From Pelecanus crispus (lineage: Eukaryota; Chordata; Aves; Pelecaniformes; Pelecanidae), in the NCBI RefSeq assembly GCF_030463565.1, contig NC_134643.1:82969721-83033720 (forward strand): a stretch of 64,000 nucleotides of DNA. Direction: 5' to 3'. Below are positions 24,301 through 34,034 of this stretch, one piece after another; position 1 is the stretch's first letter, and each line of letters begins with the position of its first letter. Under the pieces are notes generated by a model, which saw only the letters and a list, made by a program, of their open reading frames with translations, was not told the DNA's origin and ran no database searches. The translations under genes were made by a program, and so were the position numbers.

Positions 24301-25809
24301 CCCAACCCTCCTGTGATTGCCAGGTTTATTTGGATTCTGTGTAGCATAGCTAAAAATTTACTAAAGAGCCCTTTCTGGCAAGGGATTTAAAAAAAAAAAA
24401 AAAAAAAAAAGAAAAAAGAAAAGAAAAAAATCCATATGAGGTAAATGCTTTACTATAATGTTTCTTTGAACTTACTCCCAGAGAAATGTTTTATTTAGAC
24501 ATGATTTCTACAATTGTAAGAAAAACATGACCACCAGAAGTAAACAAAAAATACCAAAAATACTTCAAATTGTGATTCTTATATAGTTGAAATAATATAA
24601 GGCTGCTGTGTATTATTTACATCAGTAAAGGACTAAATAATTATAAATATACAATCTACAATATATAAAAATACAAATATATCTATGAAGCATATATGTT
24701 TACAAAAGTACAATAAAAATTAAATATACAAAAATAGCAGGTTATAACATTTGAAATATCCCTTAAACAGTCTGTGAAGCTAGAGGAAGGCCTGCTGAAT
24801 TGGAGAAATATTCAAATACAAAATTTATAAAGAACAACTGCACAAGCCAAGTACTGACGGGCACTGGGATGATGTCTTCTGTCTGTGTTCAACTTTTGGT
24901 CCTGTCTAATCTTGCAACACCAATTAGGTAAAAATTAGCACCTTGTGGATAGAGATTCCTTTGAGGAGCAATTTGTTTTGCAGGAAGAGGAAATGGATTA
25001 ATTGGTGGTGCTTTTCCCTATGAGTCACAATTAAAACATTGCCCAAATGGTGAAGGATTGCTGTCTCTCATCATAGGTTACTTGGTATGAGCTGTCTCAC
25101 TTTGTGTCTTATAGCCAATGTAAACATACCAAAATCATATGCTAGGGACATAATAGCTAGGTGACTAACTTCCAAAGCTTGAGCATTTAGGGTTATTTAA
25201 AATTATTACTTTTACAAGGTTTTTTGTTATTCATTATGTATAGTCCATAAGCTTTTCTTCCCATTCTGACTTGTCTAGTTATATCTGCCAGATACATAAA
25301 GAACTTGATAAGTGGGAGGAAAGAAACTCATTCTGCACAGAAAACGTATGGCATACAGGCACCTTTTGAACTCTGAGGCTTGAGTTACAAGCCTTGGACT
25401 TTAGAGGAGGGGAAATACCTTCCACAATGAAAGGAATTTTTAAAGTGAATTTGTATGAGATAAGTTTCTTCAAATTATTGTAGCTTTGTTTCAGTCTTGA
25501 ATAGTTTTTATGATGTATATTTTCTTTCAGAAAACTGAGGTGTGGGAGAGCGAGAAGAGCGAGGAAGACATGGAAGAGTATATCTGGGAAAATAGCTGCT
25601 CTCAGAAAAATGCCTTGGATACACTACTTCGAATAAAAGCTTCAGAGAACATCAGTAATCTAACTAAGGAAGAGCTTCTTGCATCTGAAGTGATTAAGAA
25701 TTACAGAAACTCTGTAATTGCACTGAAAAATGAAGGTGAAACAGAAAATAACATGTCTCAGTATAAGGAATCCGTGAAGAAATTATTGAATATACAAGCA
25801 TTACCATGA
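294..25809 (+). CDS. MRPS35: MRPS35, mitochondrial small ribosomal subunit protein (5'-partial, seven exons)
   Basis: This nuclear gene encodes a protein of the mitochondrial 28S (small) ribosomal subunit, which is imported into the matrix and takes part in translation of mitochondrial mRNAs. The coding exons read 294-337, 1536-1703, 2679-2739, 6549-6688, 11328-11437, 13973-14042 and 25531-25809. All internal junctions are GT-AG and all phases agree, giving about 290 uninterrupted codons to the TGA at 25807-25809. Recognisable family stretches are [52 protein letters not shown] and [12 protein letters not shown]. The mammalian protein is about 323 residues as I recall, so roughly the first 35 residues, including the mitochondrial targeting peptide and promoter, lie left of the window. 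The introns are large and hold most of the mobile elements here. Exon boundaries were found by reading; identity is confident. Confidence 0.95.
338..1535 (+). other. MRPS35 intron, no feature seen
   Basis: AT-rich intron with a T11 run near 980 and no recognised repeat or frame. The 293 bases before the first exon are also intron. Confidence 0.8.
1536..1703 (+). CDS. MRPS35: MRPS35 exon
   Basis: This exon of 56 codons lies between the acceptor TTATTAG and the donor GTAAGA. It contains [13 protein letters not shown] and then [16 protein letters not shown], strongly conserved in vertebrate MRPS35. It ends in phase 0 with the peptide NLELIK. Confidence 0.93.
1907..2473 (-). mobile_element. Solo LTR, family 1, copy A (in MRPS35 intron)
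   Basis: The element starts TGTC and ends GACA, 567 bp, and is flanked by a perfect 5-bp target duplication CATGC (1902-1906 and 2474-2478). It is near-identical, in reverse orientation, to copies at 28407 and 32677. Read on the minus strand it shows a CRE octamer, a TATA-like TATAGAA and a polyadenylation signal ATTAAA (2043-2038). No internal viral genes are present, so it is a solo LTR left by recombination. The 5-bp duplication fits ERVL-type elements, but the class is inferred. It lies antisense to MRPS35. Confidence 0.9.
2227..2234 (-). promoter_or_regulatory. CRE palindrome TGACGTCA in LTR copy A
   Basis: A perfect CREB/ATF consensus in the LTR's upstream part, just before its TATA-like motif. 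It is identical in the other two copies. Confidence 0.6.
2679..2739 (+). CDS. MRPS35: MRPS35 exon
   Basis: A 61-nt exon after CTGTTTCAG and before GTGAGG. It encodes [20 protein letters not shown] plus the first base of the next codon, which the following exon completes as aspartate. Confidence 0.93.
3313..3660 (-). mobile_element. CR1 LINE, 3' end
   Basis: A 5'-truncated CR1 in reverse orientation. Its left edge is the reverse complement of the 3' tail (CCAACCTAAATGATTCTA), and an antisense frame carries the C-terminal ORF2 peptide ([20 protein letters not shown]). It belongs to the same subfamily as the copy at 12792 but is less intact. Confidence 0.9.
3690..5489 (+). mobile_element. Old CR1 LINE, left part (endonuclease and reverse transcriptase remnants)
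   Basis: From about 3690 to 4740 the sequence follows the CR1 ORF2 endonuclease region, for example GGAGTGCGTTGCAGATAA near 4090. From 4760 it follows the reverse-transcriptase region ([12 protein letters not shown]), with an internal deletion, to the LTR insertion point at 5489. Frames are broken throughout, so it is a dead copy. The left boundary is approximate. Confidence 0.8.
5544..5549 (-). promoter_or_regulatory. Polyadenylation signal of the family 2 LTR
   Basis: AATAAA on the minus strand, about 270 bases downstream of the TATA box and 54 bases from the LTR's 3' edge, as expected for an R/U5 boundary. Confidence 0.5.
5815..5820 (-). promoter_or_regulatory. TATA box of the family 2 LTR
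   Basis: TATAAA on the minus strand within GGTATAAATGGAG, 206 bases from the 5' edge of the LTR. It sets the LTR's direction of transcription. Confidence 0.55.
6027..6311 (+). mobile_element. Old CR1 LINE, right part, to its 3' tail
   Basis: CR1 sequence resumes directly after the nested LTR and runs through the ORF2 end and 3' UTR to the tail TTCTATGATTCTAT at about 6298-6311. It is the continuation of the copy that begins near 3690. Confidence 0.9.
6315..6405 (+). mobile_element. CR1 fragment abutting a CR1 tail
   Basis: About 90 bases of CR1 reverse-transcriptase sequence (GTGAGACTGCATCTGGAGTA) start within a few bases of the preceding CR1 tail. The fragment has no 3' tail of its own. 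Confidence 0.7.
6549..6688 (+). CDS. MRPS35: MRPS35 exon
   Basis: A 140-nt exon after TTATACAG. It starts with [20 protein letters not shown] and ends with [13 protein letters not shown] before the donor GTAAGT at 6689. The reading frame joins cleanly on both sides. Confidence 0.93.
7125..7335 (-). mobile_element. Old CR1 3' fragment
   Basis: Degenerate CR1 3' UTR in reverse orientation, seen in TGCACAACCTCTCTAGACAA and CCTGTTCCAGTGCTTG. It is older than the other copies judging by its divergence; edges are approximate. Confidence 0.7.
7336..9279 (+). other. MRPS35 intron, no feature seen
   Basis: Part of the intron 6689-11327. Apart from the CR1 fragment and the unclassified block entered separately, nothing is recognisable; 9791-11327 likewise holds only an A17 run near 10967. 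Confidence 0.7.
9280..9790. repeat. Unclassified GC-richer block with short imperfect repeats
   Basis: In an AT-rich intron this block is richer in G+C and repeats words such as GGTCAAGCCAGGAAGTCAAG and GTCAGTGGATCAGG in diverged form. It looks like a decayed interspersed element or minisatellite. No coding sequence is evident. Confidence 0.35.
11328..11437 (+). CDS. MRPS35: MRPS35 exon
   Basis: A 110-nt exon after a TTGAAG acceptor, ending before the donor GTACAG. It encodes [20 protein letters not shown] and continues to DMLTITTD plus two bases of the next arginine codon. Confidence 0.93.
12744..12791 (+). mobile_element. Old CR1 3' tail remnant
   Basis: About 48 bases resembling a CR1 terminus (GGTGATCC then CTTCCAGC), ending in two ATTCTATG octamers at 12776-12791. 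The next, younger CR1 begins at its last base. Confidence 0.5.
12792..13510 (+). mobile_element. Young 5'-truncated CR1 LINE with open ORF2 C-terminus
   Basis: A frame from 12789 to 13415 stays open for 208 codons and encodes the C-terminal part of CR1 ORF2 ([20 protein letters not shown], then [20 protein letters not shown]). It is followed by the 3' UTR and the tail CGATTCTATG. The intact frame points to a fairly recent insertion. Lacking the endonuclease and most of the polymerase, it cannot move by itself. The 9-mer GATTCTATG occurs at both edges (12783-12791 and 13502-13510). Confidence 0.92.
13973..14042 (+). CDS. MRPS35: MRPS35 exon
   Basis: A short 70-nt exon between TTTTTCAG and GTAAGC. 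It completes the split arginine codon and reads [20 protein letters not shown] then ESW. It lies 463 bp downstream of the young CR1 insertion. Confidence 0.93.
14043..25530 (+). other. Large MRPS35 intron, no gene seen
   Basis: An 11.5-kb AT-rich intron. I see no CR1 or LTR in it, which contrasts with the left part of the gene. It holds T18 near 17481, a TTAATTAGG-type short repeat at 18361-18395, T16 near 23871, the C12-A13 junction and a very AT-rich stretch at 24590-24740. All frames are short. Confidence 0.7.
24257..24281 (+). repeat. C12-A13 homopolymer junction
   Basis: Twelve C followed directly by thirteen A, within the large MRPS35 intron. A poly(A) with GAAAAAAG interruptions follows at 24390-24430. 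Neither is attached to a recognisable retroposed sequence. Confidence 0.8.
25531..25809 (+). CDS. MRPS35: MRPS35 last coding exon
   Basis: This exon follows the acceptor TTTTCTTTCAG and an 11.5-kb intron. It encodes the acidic C-terminal part, with [14 protein letters not shown] near its start and [12 protein letters not shown] near its end, and stops at TGA 25807-25809. Final residues after LLN (IQALP) differ from the mammalian ending I remember. Confidence 0.95.
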   Translation, partial: KTEVWESEKSEEDMEEYIWENSCSQKNALDTLLRIKASENISNLTKEELLASEVIKNYRNSVIALKNEGETENNMSQYKESVKKLLNIQALP

Positions 25810-26018
25810 GAGCAGACTCTGCAGGTACATCTGATTATTATGGAAATATTAAACTGCTATGTTAATATTTCTGTATGATTTAGATACATAATTATTCAGA
25901 ACCTTAACCAAAAATATGAAACTTAATGATGAGTTAATTTCAGTAGTAATCAGATTTTTCTTCTACTGCTGGATTTTCTTGTAAGCATAATTTTCCTGTC
26001 CATGAATCTTGTTCTTTG

Positions 26019-26024
26019 AATAAA
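26019..26024 (+). promoter_or_regulatory. Likely MRPS35 polyadenylation signal AATAAA
   Basis: A canonical AATAAA lies about 210 bases after the MRPS35 stop codon, followed by a GT-rich stretch near 26024-26050. This gives a short 3' UTR of about 230 bases. No transcript evidence is available, so other sites remain possible. Confidence 0.6.
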
Positions 26025-28406
26025 GTATGTTTTGAGTCATATTTGTGACTTGAACATTCTGTTCTGTGCTTTCTTAACTTGGGAGATTCTGGTTCAGTTC
26101 TCTGCTTAATTGCATTCTGACTTCTCACACAACTTCTTTTGGCATATAACTTAGAGCAGCAATGTCAAAACCAATGAAATTACTTAGGCTCCAAGTTCTA
26201 TTAATTAAGAGTCTGAAAGTTGAGAGCTCTAAACTTTCTAAATGCTTTTCAGATGTCACTCACGTTTTTCTCTATCTGTACTCTGTATCTGTGAAATAGT
26301 GGTGCCTAAGAAGTTTAACTTTTGGAGAGGTGTTGAAGCACGCTGAGCGGTGTGAGGTTCTCAGTTGTCATCATGAGGACTGACAAATACGCTAAGGAAA
26401 AATATCTGTGTCTCAAATGATGGAATAAAATAAGGTGGAAAATGGGGTGGTAGTGGGAAGGTGAACTAGCAGTTATTTACAGGATACCAAAGTACATGGG
26501 AAAGGAAGAATGATGAGAGTTGCTGAAAGTGAGAGCTGGTGAGTAGTGAGGTGAGTATATTGCTTAAATAGGAATGGACTGAGTCTTGGTACCCTGAGGC
26601 CTGTGGAGTTGTCTCTTGAATGTAGCCAGGCTCTTCAAGGAAAGAAACGTTTGTAGCATCCAGCTTGCTGCTGTGAAGCACAGAGAAAGAAATTATATGG
26701 ATGTTTGTCTTACATTTGGTAATTTGTATTTGAAAGGAATTGATTTGAAATGCTGGAATCACAGGCAACTTTTCTTGCCTTCTCAAGTAAAAAAAAAACC
26801 TTAAAAATATCAGCTAGAAAGGACATAAATAACTCTATTCTTGCTTTTATTGTACCTTCCTGGCTTACTAAGATTTCAGCTCAGAAAGTCTTCATTTTCT
26901 GGAAGGGGCAGAGGGAGTTCTATTCATCAAACTTAAGGATTCTGCATACCTATAAAAGAACCTAGCATGTGGCCCTGCCAGCAACTTGTTGAGAGGAAAC
27001 AGCGTGAGAATAAGGACATTGAAAACTGAAGAGGAGTTGATTTGAGCAGAGTGTTCTATGTGGCTCAACTCACTCACTGCTAGGATTTCTCATTGTTTGG
27101 TTTGTGTTTACATACAACCAAGGAGTGTACATATTCCCACTTCCAAAACATTGTCACTTTTGGAAGGATTCTTCTTCAGTAGGGATTGTTTTCATATGGC
27201 AGGAGACTGAATTTAATGTAGCTTTTTACTCCCAGTGAGAATGTGCCAGAGCTGCAGCTAAGATTGAAAATGCTTGTCCTGTAATCCCCATTTTGCACTT
27301 ACCAACTTGGTTATTTAGTGGTCCTTCCTCTTAGATTTGTATTAATGTGGAGTTTTAGCAGAAGCTTAGTATGGGGAAAGTTTTGGCTGTTACCAGGTTG
27401 TTCCTTTATTCTGGGATAATGGGGGTAATGTTGAAAATTCTAATTTGAAATAGTACATCTGTGTAATTGTTAATCTTTTTTGAACAGCCATGAAACCAAA
27501 ATTACTGAGGAAGTAACTGCAGTTTGACTCAGAGTGGTATGGATGGTGCAGTTGTGCCTGGCTTTATTCCAAAGGCGGTTTGGTTCTAGTATGTACACAA
27601 GAGAAATTTGTTTCCTTAATTAGCTTCGTCAGTGCTTGCATAAGGACTGGCATACTAGCAAGCATATGTAACTAACTTCTGTTTTGCAGTGGCATGTCTC
27701 GTACCAGACTGTTATGAGTAATGCCCTTAAATTGTTTTAAGAAACCTAAAACCCCATAAGCTTGCTTTTCTCCATAAAGTTGTCCTTACGTACTCGGGAC
27801 ATGAGCACCTGATAAAATCGTCTCTGCAACAGAGAACAATTCAGTTTTCCTTTGCTCTTCATAGACTTTAAATGGACCTAAGCAGAACTCTGTATAAAAG
27901 CTGTAGTTAAAATAATAGTTCGACTTTACTAATAATAATGGTTGGTAAAAAGAACAGCACAGCAAGGGAAATTGGGTTTTTTTCATTTTATTACATTAGC
28001 ATTTCATTAGCTTCACAGCTAATTTATGGAAAACCTAAAATGCACAGGCTTCTAGAGTTCCCTTTGAAGTGTTCAAGCCTAGCTTATATACATTCTCTAA
28101 ATGTTTCAAGAAATAAAGGCAAGATAAAAGGTGGCTGTCTCCTGAGTACCAGGACACTCAGATGTCTCTACCAACAATAGATTATACTTACTGGCCAAGA
28201 ACAATGTTGGGACTAATTCACCGTGGTCCCTAACCACATCCAACACTTGTCATCACAAGTTAATTGTCAAAGGTACCAGTTTTCCAGTAGTATCAGGCTT
28301 AATGACCTTATGGCTATACAACACTCGGCCAGCTGGCCTTAGAAATCTGCAAGATTGACCTCCAACCTGGTTTTCAGTGTTGTCTTCACTTCCTCTCCTT
28401 GATCTT

Positions 28407-28976
28407 TGTCCTGGTTTCGGCTGGGATAGAGTTAATTTTCTTCCTAGCAGCAGGCATAGTGCTCTGTTTTAGATTTAGTAGGAGAAGAATGTTGATAACA
28501 TGCTGATGTTTTCAGTTGTTGCTAAGTACTGCTTATGCTAGTCAAGGACTTTTCAGCTTCCCATGCTCTGCCAGGTACACAAGAAACTGGGAGGGGGCAC
28601 AGCCAGAATAGTTGATCCAAACTGACCAAAGGGCTATTCCATACCATATGACGTCATGCTCAGTATAGAAACTGGGGGGGGTTGGCTGGGGAGTGGCGAT
28701 TGCTGCTCGGGAGCTGTCTGGGTATCGGTTGGCGGGTGGTGAGCAATTGCGTTGTGCATCACTTGCTTTGTATATTGTTATTATTATTATCATTATTATA
28801 TTGTTATTATTATCATTACTGTTTTACTTTATTTCAATTATTAAACTGTTCTTATCTCAACCCAGGAGTGTTTCTCACTCTTACTCCTCCGATTCTCTCC
28901 CCCATCCCATTGGGGTAGGGGGAGTGAGCGAGCAGCTGCATGGTGCTTATTTGCTGGCTGGGGCTAAACCACGACA
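28407..28976 (+). mobile_element. Solo LTR, family 1, copy B (no target duplication)
   Basis: This 570-bp copy runs from TGTCC to ACGACA and is roughly 95 percent identical to copy C by eye. It has the CRE octamer, TATAGAA at 28664-28670, an ATT-rich tract at 28775-28830 and ATTAAA at 28840-28845. The flanks are ATCTT on the left and CATAG on the right, so the 5-bp duplication seen at copies A and C is absent. No retroviral coding sequence adjoins it. Confidence 0.9.
28649..28656 (+). promoter_or_regulatory. CRE palindrome TGACGTCA in LTR copy B
   Basis: A perfect CREB/ATF consensus, 15 bases upstream of the start of TATAGAA in this LTR. Confidence 0.6.
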
Positions 28977-31900
28977 CATAGGAGCAAAAAAAACCTTTAT
29001 AATCCTGTAAGTGCCCAATGAGGCTGCTAGAATCAAAGGCAATATAAAATTCAGTTACGCTTGTGATTTTTACTAATGGTTTATATGTACAGTACAGAAC
29101 TTGTGTAATGCAGTGGACTGGATCAAAGGTAGCCTGGTTTATATTTTGAGATCTTTGTCATCTTGGATGTTTCTGGTTTTCTGCTTCTCCCTCCAAACTG
29201 TTTGTGTGTGATGGTGGCAATATTTCTATGTGATTATGTAGAATACCTAGAACACTGGGATCTTAACTCCAGTGGGAGTCTTCCCAACCTCAATGACATA
29301 TAATGTAGCACATGTTTTTATGAACTAAACTACACATCTTTATTTTCCTATATAATACTCTTGCAGACCATCTCATTGAAAACATGCACTGAAATTTAAA
29401 AACTGTGAAGAGTTAAAGAGTAATGGAGTTAGAAGCTAAGCAACTCTACAGCACAGTAATAAGAACATCCTTAGCAATGGTCACTTATTAATGTATCATG
29501 TACATTATAATGTAAATGCATGACTCTAAGGTGTGTATCCCTCTATACATACCTGTGTGTATGTACACTCATGTTACTTTTAAATAGAAATGTAGGTAGA
29601 TAACACTTAAATCAAGCAACAGGCTAGGTCCCCCAGCACATAAATTTGGAACGAAGGAGGAGCAAAAAACCACACATAGTATCTAGAGGCATTGGGTGTC
29701 TCCATAGGTAATTCTTTCACTGGTATTTACTGGCCAAGAGGAACATGGAGCTAGTTCATGACAGCCCTGACCTCAGGCAACCCTGTCCATCATAGATTGA
29801 AACTTGAGCAGGAAGGCTACTGTATGTGCTTCTTTGCGGTCATTGTTCTAACCTCAAAGTAGCAGATGTCTCATTTCAAATCCAAACACTTGCCCCCGCA
29901 AACTGGAAAAGTAAGTTCCTTACGGTGAGGAAAAATAAGCTGTCTCCAATGGAAAAAAACTCACACAAATTAAGTTCTTGGCCATCTGGAATAGTTGTGA
30001 TGCATAGTTTCGCTGGTGCTGTTGAGGAGACTAACCTTTCTTTTATCTCCCATATAAACATTCCAAAGAAAGGTTGAGATCTAGCACTTGATCAAACTGG
30101 AAAAGAACTTGCTTTGTCAGTATTCTGGCTAATTTTTTGCATGTAGAAACTATTGTAATCACTAGCATAAGATGTCTGTAGTAAACAGTGTGCTGAGAGT
30201 TGTGAAGTGAGACGTTCAAAGTGTTGCTAAATAGTTTCTTGAGGTTGTTTGTCTATGTTATATCACACTTTTGCCCTTTAAAGAAGGGCTGTTGGACACT
30301 AAGCGTAATCTCTTGCTCAGATTAGACAAGACAACCTGTATAGAGACATAATTCAGTCTTTGGCAAGGAGAGTAGATGTTACAACTACTTGTAACTCCAC
30401 CAAGCCCTAAGACCTGAATGTGACTGGCTGTGTGTGAAGAGTTGGTAACCCCTACAGATAATCTCATGGTCTTCAGGGAACTAATTTATACTCCTGACTG
30501 GAGTTGACACTTTTTGCCCTGTTTTCATGCATAGCATTGCTACAAGCACAAGTAAGGGATAAAGGGACAGTTGCCTAAAAAGGGATGTGCGGTCTGGACA
30601 AACCATCTTTCTACCCATTTCTTGTTTCCCCTCATATTTAAAACGTATGACGTATGTATTTATTTTCTTGTGACTTTCCTAGTCTGTGATAAAATAGTTC
30701 TGCTATTGTGCTTTATATAACCCTTCTCCTGCCTATTTTTTTCTCTATATGCCAACAAATCAAGAATACTCTGCAGAACATGATCTTGTATATTTTAGTT
30801 GTTCCATCCTGCCCCAGAAGTGTTTGTGCATGGGACATAAATTTTCTCTTCTGTCTCATTTGCTTTTTCTGGTGATTGTTGGTCCTAGTTCCATTATATG
30901 ATTCTACACAACATAATGTTAAAGGTGAGTATCAAAGGAGCATAAAGGTGTTACTCAGGGCACTGTACAGTCACTAATCTGAAGATGAGGAAAGCACAGA
31001 TGCCAAGGATGGCTGTGACTTGCTGCAGATCCCACAACTGATAGATCAGATAGAAGTTACTTTTCTGAGAGGAAAAGGAGGTGAAAACCCACCTGTTTTA
31101 AAATAAATAGTATATTACCTCTGACTTACTTCTATTAAAACTAATGCTTTCTTGCGGAGATTTGTGTTTCTAGCATGTTGGAGTGTATCATGTCCAGTGA
31201 AAGGATTTCTTTGCTAGTCTTTTCATTTGTAGGTATACAACATCCCTGATGCAAGAATAGCAAGTTCTCACTTTTTCAGTAGTTGATTTCCTATTTAAAA
31301 AATATCTATTCTGCTAGTAGTATCCATCCCTTATGACTATGGAGGATCATTTATAGCAACGGAAGAGTTAGGCTGGAAGAAGCCTAGCACTATTGACTTT
31401 ACAGCGCTCCAGACTGTTAGCAGATGTTTCATGGGGCATTTAGGTAGCAGCCCAGCCTGAATAGGAAGAGTCAGGATAAGAATAGATCTTAAGGATTTGG
31501 GGAATGAAAATAGTACAAGTCTCGTATAATAAAGGTATTGCAATATGTTAGAACCTGTCTCAGTTTTCAGTTAAATTGCATAATATTTATCTGAAAACAG
31601 CAATATTTTAATTGTGCAGGAAGAAGAGAGAGGGGATGTCCCATGTTCACTTTTGCTTCTGATGTTTCCTCTCTTGAATGTTACCCATTATCATATGGGT
31701 ATTGCAAGGTACCAATAGTGCAAGAACTATGTTGCGTTAGACATGCAATGATCTTGCTTATGTGGCTTCAAGTTCAGCAATATATTATAAATATATGTTA
31801 TGGATTTAAGCATCTTCCCTTATTTTATATGCATGATATAATAATGAGTTGAATCGGAAATGCATTCTTCTCAGTACGATAAATTAATGGGTAAAGGGCA

Positions 31901-32918
31901 CTGTGTTACGATACTACCACCTCAAACTGTTAAACAGTTCTGCAAATCTTATTATGTGAAGCAGGGAGAAAGGTGTTGTGCACTCTTTTTAAAACCTGGA
32001 AAATGGAAAAAATGAAATATATTCAAACTTTTAAAAAATCCCAAGTATGAAAAATACAAAATACATATGCCTCTGTGACTGAAGATAACTAACATTCAGC
32101 AATGCTTGGCAAAACTCTACGCTAAGAAAAATGAAGCAAGGTAACAATCCACCTGAAACGATGGGGGAATTTTTAGGAAAACAGAACATAACTTTTCTAC
32201 CTGAATGGGACTAAGCTGCATGCATGTAAATTCTGTATCCTAAAAATTACATGCAATTATGTAGCAATAATAGTTTTAGTATGTTCCCTGATTTTCAGGA
32301 TAAAATATATTTGGAATTTAGTGCTGCAGGGTCTTGAAAATAAAGTGTGTGCAGTTTGAAATGCCTTAATTTCTCAAGTAACATCTTCTCTTTGTCTGGG
32401 AGCTATTGAGACTGTAATGTGAACACAAGCAGAATTTTAATGGCTCCATTCAGCCTGAAGAAAGACATCATAGAGTGCAGATCTAGTTCTCTTACGAAGT
32501 ATTTTTCTGAGTCTAGCTTTAGGGTTTTTAACTGTTATTCATATAAAAATGCCAAGTGTAGTTTTTGCTGAGCTGTAGTTTTTGAGTTTGGCAGTGAACA
32601 TACGCTTCACCATGTTGATTGTTTTGACCATTTAAAATAAAGAGACAATTTCATAAGACATTTATGTATTACTGCATGTCCTGATTTCGACTGGGATAGA
32701 GTTAATTTTCTTCCTAGCAGCAGGCATAGTGCTGTGTTTTGGATTTAGTAGGAGAAGAATGTTGATAACACGCTGATGTTTTCAGTTGTTGCTAAGTACT
32801 GCTTATGCTAGTCAGGGACTTTTCAGCTTCCCATGCTCTGCCAGGTACACAAGAAACTGGGAGGGGGCACAGCCAGAATAGTTGATCCAAACTGACCAAA
32901 GGGCTATTCCATACCATA

Positions 32919-32926
32919 TGACGTCA
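32919..32926 (+). promoter_or_regulatory. CRE palindrome TGACGTCA in LTR copy C
   Basis: The same octamer as in copies A and B, with the same flanks (CATATGACGTCATGCTCAG). Confidence 0.6.
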
Positions 32927-32943
32927 TGCTCAGTATAGAAACT

Positions 32944-32967
32944 GGGGGGGGGGGGGGGGGGGGGGGG
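32944..32967 (+). repeat. G24 homopolymer in LTR copy C
   Basis: An unbroken run of 24 G. The same place has about 8 G in copy B and 7 (as C) in copy A, so the run grew after insertion. It could form a G-quadruplex; assembly error is also possible. Confidence 0.85.
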
Positions 32968-34034
32968 TTGGCTGGGGAGTAGCGATCGCTGCTTGGGAAC
33001 TGTCTGGGTATCGGTCGGCGGGTGGTGAGCAATTGCATTGTGCATCACTTGCTTTGTATATTGTTATTATTATTATAATGTTGTTATTATCATTACTATT
33101 CTACTTTATTTCAATGATTAAACTGTTCTTATCTCAACCCAGGAGTGTTTCTCACTCTTACTCCTCCGATTCTCTCCCCCATCCCATCGGGGTAGGGGGA
33201 GTGAGCGAGTGGCTGCGTGGTGCTTAGTTGCTGGCTGGGGCTAAACCACAACACTGCATTACATTGGAAGTTTATTTATGAGGTAGCGAATAGACAAGCA
33301 GAAAGGTAACTCCCTGGATTTTAGACCTGCTTTTGATATATCTTTACATTTTAGATGTAAGTTGGTTTAAAAATGTGTTTTCCTTGGTTACATGATTTTA
33401 AAACTCATGGGGAGAAAAAAGTAATTTAAAAAGCATTTTAATTGCAAATTGATGTGACTGCTGGCTGAAATGTTTTGTGGGAGAATGCTATGACAAAATG
33501 TGCTTGTCATCAGTACTGAGATGAAAAGTACCACAACTTGACTTGGAGCATGTGGTTAATTGGTTTGTTTATTTAATATATATGATCAGGTTGTCATGAT
33601 GTGGGAAGGATCTGAATGTTATCTGTGCTAGAGATCAAAACATGAACTTTGCAAACTTTTCATTTTCTGGTTAAGACTTTGTAGATAGAAATCAGTTACG
33701 CCTGCTTGTGTCTTTAACAGAAAGGTGCTTCACTGAGCCATGAGCATTTCCTTCAGAATTTGATTGGTAGAGCACTGTACAAAGAGAATCCTGAACCACT
33801 TGGTCTGCAGCTCCTAGCCTAGAAAAGATCATACTGATGATCTCAGTGCACATCACCATTTCCAGTGCAAGTTGTGGCAAAAGGATATAAAGCACATCAC
33901 AGTAATCTACAGGTTGAGAAACTGTGTTCCTCCTCTGACATACGTGTACCTTTGTTTCCTAATAAAATGAATCAGACCTGAGACATTTCCGTTTTGGGGT
34001 CAGATCCATGAAAATTACCCTGAGATGATTAGGG

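Larger units (their letters stand above)
32677..33253 (+). mobile_element. Solo LTR, family 1, copy C (with G24 run)
   Basis: This 577-bp copy begins TGTCC and ends CAACA, with a perfect 5-bp duplication CTGCA (32672-32676 and 33254-33258). It matches copy B except for scattered, largely transition-type changes and a G run grown from about 8 to 24 bases at 32944-32967. It is a solo LTR in the intergenic region between MRPS35 and MANSC4. Confidence 0.92.

Noticed and set aside
28693-29010. Leu/Ile-rich 'membrane protein' frame
   Set aside because: It is the ATT-rich tract of a solo LTR read as codons; the same frame appears in the other LTR copies.
28407-33253. LTR copies B and C as the two ends of one provirus
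   Set aside because: They share orientation, but copy C has its own perfect 5-bp duplication on both sides, and the 3.7 kb between them has no retroviral coding sequence or primer-binding site next to B.
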